From positions 62,001-126,000 of the forward strand of contig NZ_QGKU01000047.1 of the NCBI RefSeq assembly GCF_003172915.1: 64,000 nt of DNA, read 5' to 3'. Each line of letters opens with the position of its first letter. Within the stretch, counting starts at the first letter, position 1. Below the pieces are notes generated by a model. That model made no database searches. It worked only from the letters and a program-made list of their open reading frames with translations, and was not told where the DNA came from. A program made the position numbers and the translations under genes. The DNA comes from Meridianimarinicoccus roseus. GTDB lineage: Bacteria > Pseudomonadota > Alphaproteobacteria > Rhodobacterales > Rhodobacteraceae. Shown piece after piece: positions 28,539 through 37,909 of the stretch.

Positions 28539-29225
28539 TCAGTTGACCAATCGATAGCCGCCGCTTTCCGTCACCAGAAGGCGCGCATTGGACGGGTCGG
28601 GTTCGATCTTCTGCCGCAGCCGGTAGATATGCGTCTCCAGCGTGTGGGTGGTCACGCCGGCATTGTAGCCCCACACCTCGTGCAGCAGCACGTCCCGCGC
28701 CACGACCCCTTCGGTCGCACGGTAAAGGAATTTCAGAATGTTGGTTTCCTTCTCGGTCAGACGGATCTTGCGGTCATCCTCGTCGATCAGCATCTTCATC
28801 GACGGCTTGAACGTGTAGGGTCCAAGCTGGAAAACGGCATCTTCGCTCTGTTCGTGCTGGCGCAGTTGCGCGCGGATGCGGGCCAGCAGCACCGGGAACT
28901 TGAACGGCTTGGTGACATAGTCGTTCGCGCCCGCGTCCAGCCCGAGGATCGTGTCGCTGTCGCTGTCATGGCCGGTCAGCATCAGTACCGGGCACTTCAC
29001 GCCCTGCTTGCGCATCAGGCGGCACAGTTCGCGCCCATCGGTGTCGGGCAGGCCCACGTCGAGGATCACGAGGTCATAGGCCGCCTCCTTGGCGCGCTTC
29101 ATGCCCTCGGCACCGTTGCCCGCCTCGAACACGTCGAACTCCTCGGTCATCACCAGTTGTTCCGACAGGGCCTCGCGCAGGTCCTCATCGTCATCCACCA
29201 GCAGGATTCTCTTCAACTGGGCCAT
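28539..29225 (-). CDS. cenR: OmpR-family response regulator, CenR-like
   Basis: A 228-residue two-component regulator. The receiver domain has the acidic pair in LLVDDDEDLREAL, phospho-acceptor Asp56 (LVILDVGLPD) and Lys106 (DYVTKPFKF). The winged-helix DNA-binding domain ends HTLETHIYRLRQKIEPD and GGYRLVN. The sequence resembles CenR, an essential envelope regulator of Caulobacter and Rhodobacter. No histidine kinase is adjacent, as is usual for cenR. ATG 29225 gives the receiver N-terminus; the frame running far upstream is antisense to ribA. It is divergent from ribA over 165 bp. Confidence 0.88.
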   Translation of the reverse strand: MAQLKRILLVDDDEDLREALSEQLVMTEEFDVFEAGNGAEGMKRAKEAAYDLVILDVGLPDTDGRELCRLMRKQGVKCPVLMLTGHDSDSDTILGLDAGANDYVTKPFKFPVLLARIRAQLRQHEQSEDAVFQLGPYTFKPSMKMLIDEDDRKIRLTEKETNILKFLYRATEGVVARDVLLHEVWGYNAGVTTHTLETHIYRLRQKIEPDPSNARLLVTESGGYRLVN

Positions 29226-29390
29226 CGCGTCCGCTCCATCACTTCCAACCTCATGTCTGTGATCAAGTTGCGCTTGCCGGAACCGTCCGACAAGATATGT
29301 GGCAACTGTCTCACGCGGACGTGTGAAGCCGCGAGAGATGTTACAGAAAAGGGGCCGCACAGGGCGGTCGGCGCGAAAGGACGGTCCGGC

Positions 29391-30479
29391 GTGACGCTGC
29401 AACCCAACACGATCGAACTGATGGCCCGGGCCCGCGCGGACCTGCGCATGGGGCTCGGCGTCGTTCTGGTCGGCCCGGATGGCGGCGCGCTGGTGTTCTC
29501 CGCCGAGACGCTGACCGCAGCCCGGCTCGCCGCCGCACGGACGCTGGGCGCGCCGGTTGTCGCGCTGACCGCGCGCCGGGCCGAGACGCTGAAGGCCCGC
29601 GCCTATGACGGCGACGTGGCGCGCGTGTTGCTGCCCGCCGATGCCGGGCTGGGCTGGGTGACCGCGCTGGCCGATCCGGCGGGCGATCTCGCCACGCCGA
29701 TGAAGGGCCCGCTGGCCAGCGAACGCGGCGGGGATGCCGGACTGCATCGCGCCGCGATCCGGCTCTGCAAGGCCGCGCGCCTGCTGCCCGCGGCGCTTGT
29801 GGTGCGGGTGCCCGACGCCGCGGGGCTGGCTCACGGGTCCGGGCTGACGCTGCTGCCCGCCCCCGAGGTCGAACGCCTGTCGCTGGCCGCCAGCCCGCTG
29901 AACGGCGTGATCGATGCACGCCTGCCGATGGAGGTGTCCGACGCCGGCCGCCTGCACGTCTTCCGCCCCGAGAACGGCGGCGAGGAACATTACGCCATCG
30001 AGGTCGGCGAGCCGGACCGCGCCGCGCCCGTGTTGGCGCGCCTGCATTCCGCCTGCTTCACCGGCGACGTCATGGGCTCGCTGAAATGCGACTGCGGCCC
30101 GCAGTTGCGCGGCGCACTGGCGCAGATGGGCGCCGAGGGCGCGGGCGTGCTGCTGTATCTCAACCAGGAGGGGCGCGGCATCGGGCTGGCCAACAAGATG
30201 CGCGCCTATTCGCTCCAGGACCAGGGCTTCGACACGGTGGAGGCGAACCACCGCCTCGGCTTCGAGGACGACGAGCGGGACTTCCGCATCGGCGCCGCGC
30301 TGCTGCGGAGGCTCGGCTTCAGCCGCGCAAGGCTGCTGACCAACAACCCGCGCAAGGTGGCCATGCTCGACCGCAACGGGATCGAGGTCGTGGAACGCGT
30401 GCCGCTCCGGGTCGGGCGCGGCGCGCACAACACCGCCTATCTCGACACGAAGGCCGCGAAATCCGGCCACCTGCTGTGA
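29391..30479 (+). CDS. ribA: GTP cyclohydrolase II with degenerate N-terminal extension
   Basis: First enzyme of riboflavin synthesis, opening the GTP ring with zinc. The catalytic domain covers the C-terminal half: zinc ligands Cys222, Cys233 and Cys235 (SACFTGDVMGSLKCDCG), then LYLNQEGRGIGL and RLLTNNPRKVAML. The first 170 residues resemble a RibB (DHBP synthase) fold in outline but lack its RENEGD-type catalytic motif, so this is not an active RibBA. The start is GTG 29391 after AAAGGA; an upstream frame extension is antisense to cenR. Its stop overlaps the next start. Confidence 0.93.
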   Translation: MTLQPNTIELMARARADLRMGLGVVLVGPDGGALVFSAETLTAARLAAARTLGAPVVALTARRAETLKARAYDGDVARVLLPADAGLGWVTALADPAGDLATPMKGPLASERGGDAGLHRAAIRLCKAARLLPAALVVRVPDAAGLAHGSGLTLLPAPEVERLSLAASPLNGVIDARLPMEVSDAGRLHVFRPENGGEEHYAIEVGEPDRAAPVLARLHSACFTGDVMGSLKCDCGPQLRGALAQMGAEGAGVLLYLNQEGRGIGLANKMRAYSLQDQGFDTVEANHRLGFEDDERDFRIGAALLRRLGFSRARLLTNNPRKVAMLDRNGIEVVERVPLRVGRGAHNTAYLDTKAAKSGHLL

Positions 30480-30979
30480 TACGCCCAACCGACATCGTCG
30501 TCACGCGCCAGGGCGCGCGCTTCCTGAACCGACGCCTGCCCTGCGTCATCGGGCGCGGCGGGCTGACCCACGACAAGCATGAAGGCGACGGCGCGACCCC
30601 GGTGGGCACCCACCGCATCGTCGGGCTGCTCTACCGGCCCGACCGTCTGGCGCGCCCGGCGGACTGGGCGCTGCCGATCGGCCCGTCCGACCTGTGGTCG
30701 GACGACCCGAAGGACCCAGACCACTATAACCTGATGGTCCGCGCGCCCTATGCCCGCAGCCACGAAAGGCTGCGCCGCGCCGACCCGCTTTATGACACGG
30801 TTCTGATCACCGACTGGAACTGGCCGCGCGCCGAAGCCGGGCGCGGATCTGCGATCTTCATTCACCAGTGGCGCGGGCCGCACCGCCCCACGGAAGGCTG
30901 CATCGCGTTTTCGCGCGATGACCTGCGCTGGCTGATTCCGCGCATCCGGCTCGACACACGGGTCGTCATCCGGGACTGA
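30476..30979 (+). CDS. YkuD-type L,D-transpeptidase family protein
   Basis: A 167-residue protein with the catalytic pair in FIHQWRGPHRPTEGCIAFSRDDL (His130, Cys142). The usual SHGC motif is replaced by TEGC, a form seen in the COG3786 branch, so activity on peptidoglycan is probable rather than certain. No signal peptide is visible, although the family acts in the periplasm. The start is GTG 30476, overlapping the ribA stop (GTGA), so it is coupled to ribA. Confidence 0.87.
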   Translation: MIRPTDIVVTRQGARFLNRRLPCVIGRGGLTHDKHEGDGATPVGTHRIVGLLYRPDRLARPADWALPIGPSDLWSDDPKDPDHYNLMVRAPYARSHERLRRADPLYDTVLITDWNWPRAEAGRGSAIFIHQWRGPHRPTEGCIAFSRDDLRWLIPRIRLDTRVVIRD

Positions 30980-30995
30980 CCGGCGCGCACCGCTT

Positions 30996-31649
30996 TCAGC
31001 CGTAATCGCGCGCCCCGAAGATCGCCGATCCGACGCGCACATGCGTCGCGCCCAGCGCGACCGCCTGCTCGAAATCATCGCTCATGCCCATCGACAGGCC
31101 GGAAAGCCCGTTGCGCTCAGCGATCTTGCGCAGCAGCCCGAAATGCAGGCTTGGCGCCTCGTCCACCGGCGGGATGCACATCAGCCCGGCCAGCGGCAGA
31201 TCCATCGCCCGGCAGGAGGCGACGAACGCGTCCGCAACGTCAGGCATCACACCGGCCTTCTGCGGTTCCTCGCCTGTATTGACCTGCACGAACAGCTCGG
31301 GGCACGCCCCGCGCGCCTGCGCGAGGTCCGCCAGCTTCCGCGCAAGCTTCTCGCGGTCGAGCGAATGGATCGCACCGAACAATTCCACCGCCGCCTTGGC
31401 CTTGTTGGTTTGAAGCGGCCCCAGCAGATGGACCGACACCCCGTCGAACCGCCCCATCAGCTCAGGCCACTTGCCCTGCGCTTCCTGCACCTTGTTCTCG
31501 CCGAACAGGCGGTGCCCGGCCTCCAGCACCGACACGACGCGTTCAAGCGGCTGCACCTTGGACACGGCGATCAGTTGCACCGATCCAGCGGGGCGGTCGG
31601 CCTCCGCCTCCGCCGCCGCGATGCGCGCCTTGATCTCGTCCAGTCCCAT
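30996..31649 (-). CDS. YggS/PLPBP family pyridoxal-phosphate homeostasis protein
   Basis: A single-domain PLP-binding TIM barrel of 217 residues that buffers PLP rather than catalysing a reaction. PLP lysine 31 lies in LIAVSKVQP. Other family segments are LFGENKVQEAQGKW, VHLLGPLQTNK, QVNTGEEPQKAGV and the terminal LGMSDDF-like SMGMSDDFEQAVALGATHVRVGSAIFG. The start is ATG 31649 with GGGAGG; the longer frame to 31736 crosses the porin terminator. It converges on the L,D-transpeptidase gene. Confidence 0.94.
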   Translation of the reverse strand: MGLDEIKARIAAAEAEADRPAGSVQLIAVSKVQPLERVVSVLEAGHRLFGENKVQEAQGKWPELMGRFDGVSVHLLGPLQTNKAKAAVELFGAIHSLDREKLARKLADLAQARGACPELFVQVNTGEEPQKAGVMPDVADAFVASCRAMDLPLAGLMCIPPVDEAPSLHFGLLRKIAERNGLSGLSMGMSDDFEQAVALGATHVRVGSAIFGARDYG

Positions 31650-31696
31650 GTTCCGCCTCCCGCTCTGCTGCGCCGGGTTCAACCATGCCCCCGCAC

Positions 31697-31726
31697 AAAA
31701 GAAAAGAGCGGGCCGAAGCCCGCTCT
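31697..31726 (-). terminator. rho-independent terminator of the porin gene
   Basis: A 9-bp stem AGAGCGGGC/GCCCGCTCT (31705-31713 with 31718-31726), loop CGAA. On the minus strand it is followed by the U-rich copy of AAAAGAAAA (31697-31705). It lies 26 nt beyond the porin stop. Confidence 0.9.
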
Positions 31727-31751
31727 TTCCGTTCAACCGTGATCGCTGGGA

Positions 31752-32792
31752 TCAGAAGTCGATCGACACACCGAAGTCTGCAACGGTCAGAGCGTTCGCT
31801 GCCCGGTCGCTGTCTGCCTGTGCGACGCCGGCTTCCAGAGCCAGGCCACCGCCGAGGTCGTAGGCAACGCCCAGACCGTAGGCTTCAAAGTCGTTGTCCG
31901 GGGTGCCGGCAACTTTGAAGTCGGTGGTGACGGCACGGTAGAAGGCCGAAACCGATGCTGCGCCGAAGGCTGCCGCTGCGGACACACCGTACTGGTCGAA
32001 GGTGTCGACGGTGGTGCCATCGACGTCGATCTGGCCGTACACGCCCTTCAGGGTCACGTTGGCGAAGGTCACCGATGCGGCGCCGATGATCTGCGATGCG
32101 CCGTTCGGTGCGGTCGCGGTGATCGCGGTGCTGCCGGTGGAGCCCAGAGCGTCGATGTCGAACAGCGTGACGGTCGCGCCATCAGCAACATCTTCGTAGG
32201 CCAGGCCAACCGAGAACAGGTCGGTCGCGTAGCTTGCACCGATGTTGTAGCCCGAGTCGTCAGACAGGCCGAGCGACAGGGTCAGACCGGAGATCGCGTA
32301 GTCGTAACGAGCAACCGGGCCTGCGGGCTGTGCGCCAGCGCCGATCAGGAAGATGTTCTCGTTGAAGTCGCCGAGGCCCGAGAGGCCAACGCCTGCGAGG
32401 TCGCCGATCACGTTCTCTGCCGCGCCGTCGATGTCACCCATGGTCAGGGTGCCGAAGTCGCCCGAGATGAAGATCGAGTTGTCCCAGCCACGTGCACCCT
32501 GCGATGCGCCGAGGTCGTCGAAGTCGCCCGCTGCGCCGAAGGTCAGGCCGCTGTCCGAGGTGCCCGACGCTTTGAAGTCGACGTCGAGGTCATAGACGAA
32601 GCTGTAGTTCGAGAAGTTGTTGCCCGAACCGGCCGGAACCTGATCGGCCGAGGTGTCGGTCGTTGCGAAGATCGGGTTGCCGTTGTCGCCGTATGCGACA
32701 CCCATGTAGCCGTCGCCGCCGATGACGACTTCTGCCGATGCGAAGCCTGCCGACACGATCAGAGCGGTCGAGGCAAGGAGAATCTTTTTCAT
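31752..32792 (-). CDS. Rhodobacter-type general porin
   Basis: Outer-membrane beta-barrel of 346 residues. The signal peptide MKKILLASTALIVSAGFASA is cleaved before EVVIGGDGYMGVAYGD. Alternating hydrophobic strands rich in Gly, Asp and Thr follow, and the protein ends in Phe (FGVSIDF), the barrel-insertion signal. Codon use is more biased and less GC-extreme than the neighbours, as expected for a very abundant protein. ATG 32792 has GAGGGAAA upstream, a candidate promoter at 32851-32878 and a strong terminator, so it is monocistronic. Pore selectivity is unknown. Confidence 0.93.
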   Translation of the reverse strand: MKKILLASTALIVSAGFASAEVVIGGDGYMGVAYGDNGNPIFATTDTSADQVPAGSGNNFSNYSFVYDLDVDFKASGTSDSGLTFGAAGDFDDLGASQGARGWDNSIFISGDFGTLTMGDIDGAAENVIGDLAGVGLSGLGDFNENIFLIGAGAQPAGPVARYDYAISGLTLSLGLSDDSGYNIGASYATDLFSVGLAYEDVADGATVTLFDIDALGSTGSTAITATAPNGASQIIGAASVTFANVTLKGVYGQIDVDGTTVDTFDQYGVSAAAAFGAASVSAFYRAVTTDFKVAGTPDNDFEAYGLGVAYDLGGGLALEAGVAQADSDRAANALTVADFGVSIDF

Positions 32793-32850
32793 GTGGTTTC
32801 CCTCGTAGGATTTAAGGTGATCCTCAAGCGGGCCACCCCGTTTGAGTTGC

Positions 32851-32878
32851 AGCCTAATTCCACCGTTCGGTCGGGCAA
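32851..32878 (-). promoter_or_regulatory. candidate porin promoter
   Basis: On the minus strand, TTGCCC (32878-32873), 16-nt spacer, TAGGCT (32856-32851). This predicts a leader of about 50 nt before the ATG. Confidence 0.4.
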
Positions 32879-33060
32879 AACAAGCATTGCGGAAAACCTG
32901 TGGCATCGACGGCTTAAAATTGGTGCAGGTTTGCCACAGTCCTGTCTGGCGGGTCGCGCCCCTCAGCCTGCGGGCCGCGCGGCGCCCGGTGCAGCGCAGC
33001 CTCCGTCTCCATACTCGCCCCTGCCCTGGCGCCCCGCACCCGCCGCGCCGCGCCTTGCGC

Positions 33061-33089
33061 TTGTCCGCGCGCGCCGTGCAGGCTAGGGA
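33061..33089 (+). promoter_or_regulatory. candidate promoter of the DUF3576 gene
   Basis: TTGTCC (33061-33066), 17-nt spacer, TAGGGA (33084-33089), 30 nt before the ATG. Confidence 0.45.
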
Positions 33090-33118
33090 TTGCGGCGAAC
33101 CGTCAGGGAAAGACAGAC

Positions 33119-33586
33119 ATGACACGACCCAAGCCCGCAAGGCTCGCCGCCGTGACCGCCGTGACCGCCACCGCGCTGGCCCTTTCTGGCTGTGGCGGCG
33201 TGCCCGCCAGCGACAGCACGATCCCGGCCGAGGCCGAAACGGGCTCCTCTCTGTTCGATCTGTTCGACAACCGGGACGATCCCAACGTCACGCTGGAAGT
33301 GAACCGCTACATCTGGACCGCCGCGCAGGATGTGCTGTCCTTCCTGCCGCTGGAACGCGCCGATCCTTTCACCGGACTGCTGGTCTACGGCTACGGCACG
33401 CCGCCGGGCGGCGGGCGCGCCTATCGCGCAACCGTGTTCGTGCGCGACCCGTCGCTCGATGCCCGCGCGTTGAACGTCTCGCTCGCCACGCGCAGCGGAC
33501 CCGCCGCCGCCGAAACCACCCGCGCGGTCGAGGACGCGATCCTGACCCGCGCCAGGCAATTGCGCCTCGCCGACGGACAACTCTGA
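33119..33586 (+). CDS. DUF3576 domain-containing lipoprotein
   Basis: A 155-residue predicted lipoprotein: signal peptide with lipobox ALSGC (Cys25). The DUF3576 domain follows, with VNRYIWTAAQDVLSFLPLERADPFTG in the middle and VEDAILTRARQLRLAD at the end. It is restricted to alphaproteobacteria and its function is unknown; an envelope role is inferred from lipidation. It lies about 110 bp upstream of leuS on the same strand, a frequent neighbour in this group. Confidence 0.9.
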   Translation: MTRPKPARLAAVTAVTATALALSGCGGVPASDSTIPAEAETGSSLFDLFDNRDDPNVTLEVNRYIWTAAQDVLSFLPLERADPFTGLLVYGYGTPPGGGRAYRATVFVRDPSLDARALNVSLATRSGPAAAETTRAVEDAILTRARQLRLADGQL

Positions 33587-33697
33587 CCGCACCGCCCGGC
33601 GCCCGATGGCGGCGCCGGAGTCCTACGGGATTCATATGAGATTCATATTGGATTCCGACACGATCCCGACACGCCCGACCACACAGGAAACCCGCCC

Positions 33698-36271
33698 ATG
33701 TCCCGCTACGACCCCGCCGCCATCGAAGCCAAATGGCAACAGCACTGGGACACCGAAGAGGTCTTCAAGGCCAAGGCCGACCCGGCCCGCCCCAAGTACT
33801 ATGTGCTTGAAATGTTTCCCTATCCTTCGGGCAACCTGCACATGGGCCACGTGCGCAACTACGCGATGGGCGACGTGGTGGCGCGCTACAAGGCGGCCTG
33901 CGGGTTCAACGTGCTGCACCCGATGGGCTGGGATGCTTTCGGCCTGCCCGCCGAAAACGCCGCGATGGAACGAAAAATCCACCCCGGATCATGGACTTAC
34001 GCCAATATCGCCAACATGAAGGCGCAGTTTCGCAGCCTCGGTCTGTCGCTCGACTGGTCCCGCGAATTCGCCACCTGCGATCCCGAATATTACGGCCAGC
34101 AGCAGGCCTTGTTCCTTGATTTCCTTGAGAAAGGTCTGGTCTACCGCAAGGCCGCCGTGGTCAACTGGGATCCAGTGGACATGACCGTGCTGGCCAACGA
34201 ACAGGTCGAGGACGGCCGCGGCTGGCGCTCGGGCGCGCTGGTGGAACGGCGCGAACTGACCCAGTGGTTCTTCCGGATTTCCGATTTTTCCCAAGAACTT
34301 CTGTCCGCTCTGGACGGACTCGAGAACTGGCCCGACAAGGTCCGCACGATGCAGGCGAACTGGATCGGCCAGAGCCGCGGCCTGCGCTTCGGTTTCGCGC
34401 TCGAAACTCCCGCGCACGACCATGACCGGATCGAGGTGTTCACCACCCGCCCGGACACTCTGATGGGCGCGTCCTTCGTCGGCCTGTCGCCGGACCATCC
34501 GCTGACCAAGGCGCTGGAGAAGGACAACCCCGACCTCGCCGCCTTCTGCGCCGACTGCCGCCGCACCGGCACGTCCGAAGAAGCGCTTGAAAAAGCCGAG
34601 AAACGCGGGATGGACACCGGCCTGCGCGTGCGTCACCCGCTGAACCCGGATTGGCACCTGCCGGTCTGGATCGCCAATTTCATCCTGATGGACTACGGCA
34701 CCGGCGCGATCTTCGCCTGCCCCGCCCACGACCAGCGCGACCTTGATTTCGCGCGGAAATACGACCTGCCGGTGACAGCGACCTTCGAGGCGCTGACCGA
34801 CCCTCAGCCGATCGCCGACACCGCGCTGGTGCTGCCAAAATCCGAAAAGGTCCGCTGGATCAACCACTTTACCGGCCTGACGGAAGCAACGGGCGACGAG
34901 GCGATCGCCGCCACGATCGCCAAGGCCGAGACCGAAGGCTGGGGCACCGGCGTCACGCAGTACCGCCTGCGCGACTGGGGCCTGTCGCGGCAACGCTACT
35001 GGGGCTGTCCGATCCCCGTGGTGCATTGCGATTCGTGCGGAGTGGTGCCCGAGAAGAAGGAAAACCTGCCGGTCAAGCTGCCGGAAGAGGTGAGCTTCGA
35101 CCGTCCCGGCAATCCGCTCGACCGGCACGACGCGTGGCGCAACGTGCCCTGCCCGGCCTGCGGCGCGCCCGCAAAGCGTGAGACGGACACGATGGATACC
35201 TTCGTCGACTCGTCATGGTATTTCGCGCGATTCACCTCGCCCGGCGCGGCCACGCCCACCGACCGGGCCGAGGCGGACTACTGGATGAACGTGGACCAGT
35301 ATATCGGCGGGGTGGAGCACGCGATCCTGCACCTGCTGTATTCGCGATTCTTCGCCCGCGCGATGGCGATCTGCGGGCACTTGCCGGGCACGGCGGCGGA
35401 ACCCTTCGACGCGCTGTTCACGCAGGGAATGGTGACGCACGAGATCTACCAGACCCGCGATGCGCAGGGGCGCCCGGTATATCATCTGCCTTCCGACGTG
35501 ACCGATGGCAGGCTTGCCGACGGGACGGCAGTGGAAACAGTCCCTTCCGCCAAGATGTCCAAGTCCAAGAAGAACGTGGTCGATCCGGTGGGAATCGTGA
35601 ACCGCTTCGGCGCCGATACCGCGCGCTGGTTCATGCTGTCCGACAGCCCGCCCGAACGCGACGTGGAGTGGACCGACGCAGGGGCCGAAGCCGCCCACAA
35701 GCACCTCGCCCGCGTCTGGCGCATGGCATCCGAACTGGCCCCGAGCCTGCCACAGGCGGGCGAGAGCAGCGCGGAGGCGGCCCCGAAAGGGGTCTCCGAT
35801 GCGGCGCTGGCCCGGCTGGCGGCGCGCACGATCCACGACGTGACGCAGGGCATCGAAGGCTTCGCCTTCAACACCTCGGTGGCCAAGCTCTATGCGTTCA
35901 CCGCCGCGATCCAGAAATCGGCCGCCCCCGCCAGCGACCGCGCCGCCGCGCTGCGCATCCTCGCCCGCCTGATGGCGCCGATGACCCCGCATCTCGCCGA
36001 AGAGGTCTGGACGATGCTGGGCGGCACCGGCCTGTTGGCCCGCCTGCCCTGGCCCGAGGCCGACCCGGCTCTGCTGGTGGACGACACCGTGACCCTGCCC
36101 ATTCAGGTCAACGGCAAGCGCCGGTCGGAACTGACGGTCGCGAAGGATATGCCGAAGGCCGAGATCGAGAAGCTCGCGCTTGCCGATGTCGCCGTGCAGA
36201 AGGCGCTGGCAGGCGGTGCGCCGAAAAAGCTGATCGTGGTGCCGGGCCGCATCGTCAATGTCGTGGTCTGA
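33698..36271 (+). CDS. leuS: leucyl-tRNA synthetase
   Basis: Charges tRNA-Leu. 857 residues, normal for bacterial LeuRS. The class I HIGH motif appears as [19 protein letters not shown] near residue 45. The editing CP1 domain follows ([17 protein letters not shown], then [17 protein letters not shown]), and KMSKS is AKMSKSKKN near residue 619. The C-terminal end ([14 protein letters not shown]) is family-typical. ATG 33698 has AGGAAA upstream. It overlaps lptE by 14 bp and begins the leuS-lptE-holA operon. Confidence 0.98.
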   Translation: MSRYDPAAIEAKWQQHWDTEEVFKAKADPARPKYYVLEMFPYPSGNLHMGHVRNYAMGDVVARYKAACGFNVLHPMGWDAFGLPAENAAMERKIHPGSWTYANIANMKAQFRSLGLSLDWSREFATCDPEYYGQQQALFLDFLEKGLVYRKAAVVNWDPVDMTVLANEQVEDGRGWRSGALVERRELTQWFFRISDFSQELLSALDGLENWPDKVRTMQANWIGQSRGLRFGFALETPAHDHDRIEVFTTRPDTLMGASFVGLSPDHPLTKALEKDNPDLAAFCADCRRTGTSEEALEKAEKRGMDTGLRVRHPLNPDWHLPVWIANFILMDYGTGAIFACPAHDQRDLDFARKYDLPVTATFEALTDPQPIADTALVLPKSEKVRWINHFTGLTEATGDEAIAATIAKAETEGWGTGVTQYRLRDWGLSRQRYWGCPIPVVHCDSCGVVPEKKENLPVKLPEEVSFDRPGNPLDRHDAWRNVPCPACGAPAKRETDTMDTFVDSSWYFARFTSPGAATPTDRAEADYWMNVDQYIGGVEHAILHLLYSRFFARAMAICGHLPGTAAEPFDALFTQGMVTHEIYQTRDAQGRPVYHLPSDVTDGRLADGTAVETVPSAKMSKSKKNVVDPVGIVNRFGADTARWFMLSDSPPERDVEWTDAGAEAAHKHLARVWRMASELAPSLPQAGESSAEAAPKGVSDAALARLAARTIHDVTQGIEGFAFNTSVAKLYAFTAAIQKSAAPASDRAAALRILARLMAPMTPHLAEEVWTMLGGTGLLARLPWPEADPALLVDDTVTLPIQVNGKRRSELTVAKDMPKAEIEKLALADVAVQKALAGGAPKKLIVVPGRIVNVVV

Positions 36272-36809
36272 CCCGCAGACCCCGCGCGTCTCGCGCTCCG
36301 GTCGGCCTGCGCGTCGTGGCCGACGCGCCCTTCTGGTCGGCCTCGTCAGCTTTGCGGCAGCGTCTCTTGCGGGCTGCGGCTTTACCCCGGTCTACGCGCC
36401 CGGCAGCACAGGCGCCGCGCTCGACGGCACTGTGGAGGTGGTACAATCCGGCGGCAGCCTCGGGTTTACGCTGACCGAGGCGCTTCAGGACCGGCTGGGC
36501 GCGCCCGGCAGCAATGCCCGCTACCGGCTGACAACGGTGCTGGGTGTCACATCCGAACGGGTCGCGATCACCACGGCGCAGTCCACCAACCGGTTCAACC
36601 TGATCGGCACCGTGGCCTACACTCTGGCCGACGCAGCGACGGGCCAGCCCGCCGCCACCGGCCGGGTGGACGGGTTCAATAGCTATTCCGCCATCGGCAC
36701 AGCGCTTGCCACCGGTGCCGCCGAGGAAGACGCCTATGAACGCCTGATGGTCATCCTCGCGGACAAGATCGTTGCGGACTTGCTTGTGGCACCGGAGCTC
36801 GCGCGGTGA
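36258..36809 (+). CDS. lptE: LPS assembly lipoprotein LptE
   Basis: Outer-membrane lipoprotein that plugs the LptD barrel during LPS insertion; 183 residues. The lipobox SLAGC gives lipidated Cys40 followed by GFTPVYAPG, characteristic of alphaproteobacterial LptE. The N-region before the hydrophobic core is unusually long and basic (about 24 residues), because the start lies inside leuS; no alternative ATG or GTG in frame precedes the core. It overlaps leuS by 14 bp and holA by 4 bp. The leuS-lptE-holA order is widely conserved. Confidence 0.9.
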   Translation: MSWSDPQTPRVSRSGRPARRGRRALLVGLVSFAAASLAGCGFTPVYAPGSTGAALDGTVEVVQSGGSLGFTLTEALQDRLGAPGSNARYRLTTVLGVTSERVAITTAQSTNRFNLIGTVAYTLADAATGQPAATGRVDGFNSYSAIGTALATGAAEEDAYERLMVILADKIVADLLVAPELAR

Positions 36810-37831
36810 AGCTGTCGGCCCGCGATGCCGCGGCGTTCTTCGGCAAGCCGGATCCGGGCCGCGCCGGCATCCTGATCTACGGCCCGGACCCGATGCGCTG
36901 CGCGCTGCGCCGCGAGCAGGTCATCGCAGCACTGATCGGCCCCGACGGGCCCGCCGAAATGCGCCTGACCCGGCTTGCGCCGCAGGACCTGCGCGGCGAT
37001 CCGGCCGCGCTGTCCGACGCGGTGCGCGCGCAGGGTTTCTTCCCCGGGCCGCGCGTCGTCTTCGTCGAAGAAGCGACCGAGGCCGCCGCGAAACCCGCTG
37101 CCGCGGTTCTGGACGACTGGCAGCCCGGCGATGCGCAGCTTGTCCTGACGGCCGGAAACCTGACCAAGGGCAACGCGCTGCGCAAGCTGTTCGAGGGGCA
37201 CCGCAACGCGGTCGCCGCCGCCGTTTATGCGGACCCGCCCAGCCGGGCCGAGATCGAGGCGGTGATCGCCCGCATCGGGCTCCGCGACCTGCCTGCCCCG
37301 GCGCTGGCCGACCTGACCGCGCTGGCGCAGACGCTCGATCCCGGCGATTTCGCCCGCACGGTCGAGAAGCTCGCGCTTTACAAGCTGGACGACCCCGAAC
37401 CGGTCAGTGCGGACGACATCGCCGCCGTGGCCCCACTTTCGGTGGAGGCGGAACTGGACGAGATGCTGAACGCTGTGGCCGAAGGCCGCCCGGACCAGCT
37501 TGGCCCGACGTTGAACCGGCTGCAGGCGCAGGGCATCGCGCCGGTGACGATGGCGATCGGCGCGACCCGGCATTTCCGCACGCTGCACGCCATCGCGTCC
37601 CATCCCGGCGGACCTTCACAGGGCATAGGTGTGCTGAGACCGCCGGTTTACGGCCCGCGCCGGGACCGGATGCAGCGGCAGGCCGGGCAATGGGGGCGCG
37701 CCCGGCTGGAGGACGCGCTGGCAACCCTGCTGGACACCGACCTCGCACTGCGGTCCGGCGGGGCGACAGCACCGCAGGGCGCGATGATCGAACGCGCGCT
37801 GATGCGTCTGAGTTTCCTCGCCCGGCGCTGA
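36806..37831 (+). CDS. holA: DNA polymerase III subunit delta
   Basis: Clamp-loader subunit that opens the beta clamp; 341 residues, the usual length. ILIYGPDPMRCALRREQVI forms the N-terminal AAA+-like opening, FFPGPRVVFVEEA follows and LYKLDDPEPVSADDIAAVAPLS matches the lid region of HolA. The start is GTG 36806, overlapping the lptE stop (GTGA). It is the last gene of the leuS-lptE-holA set. Confidence 0.94.
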   Translation: MKLSARDAAAFFGKPDPGRAGILIYGPDPMRCALRREQVIAALIGPDGPAEMRLTRLAPQDLRGDPAALSDAVRAQGFFPGPRVVFVEEATEAAAKPAAAVLDDWQPGDAQLVLTAGNLTKGNALRKLFEGHRNAVAAAVYADPPSRAEIEAVIARIGLRDLPAPALADLTALAQTLDPGDFARTVEKLALYKLDDPEPVSADDIAAVAPLSVEAELDEMLNAVAEGRPDQLGPTLNRLQAQGIAPVTMAIGATRHFRTLHAIASHPGGPSQGIGVLRPPVYGPRRDRMQRQAGQWGRARLEDALATLLDTDLALRSGGATAPQGAMIERALMRLSFLARR

Positions 37832-37909
37832 CGCCGGGCCCCGCCACCGTCCCGTGCTGTCCCGGCGCCATTGCGCGCGGCGCCGCTGCCGACCCCGCCG
37901 CACACGGTG

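Larger units (their letters stand above)
32793..33118. other. divergent 326-bp spacer between the porin and DUF3576 genes
   Basis: Holds the porin leader (about 55 nt) and candidate promoters for both flanking genes, at 32851-32878 (minus) and 33061-33089 (plus). The middle, about 32930-33060, is very GC-rich and I see no gene or clear repeat in it. Confidence 0.6.

Noticed and set aside
29226..30488. 649-codon frame extending cenR upstream
   Set aside because: The added part is antisense to ribA; the receiver domain begins exactly at ATG 29225.
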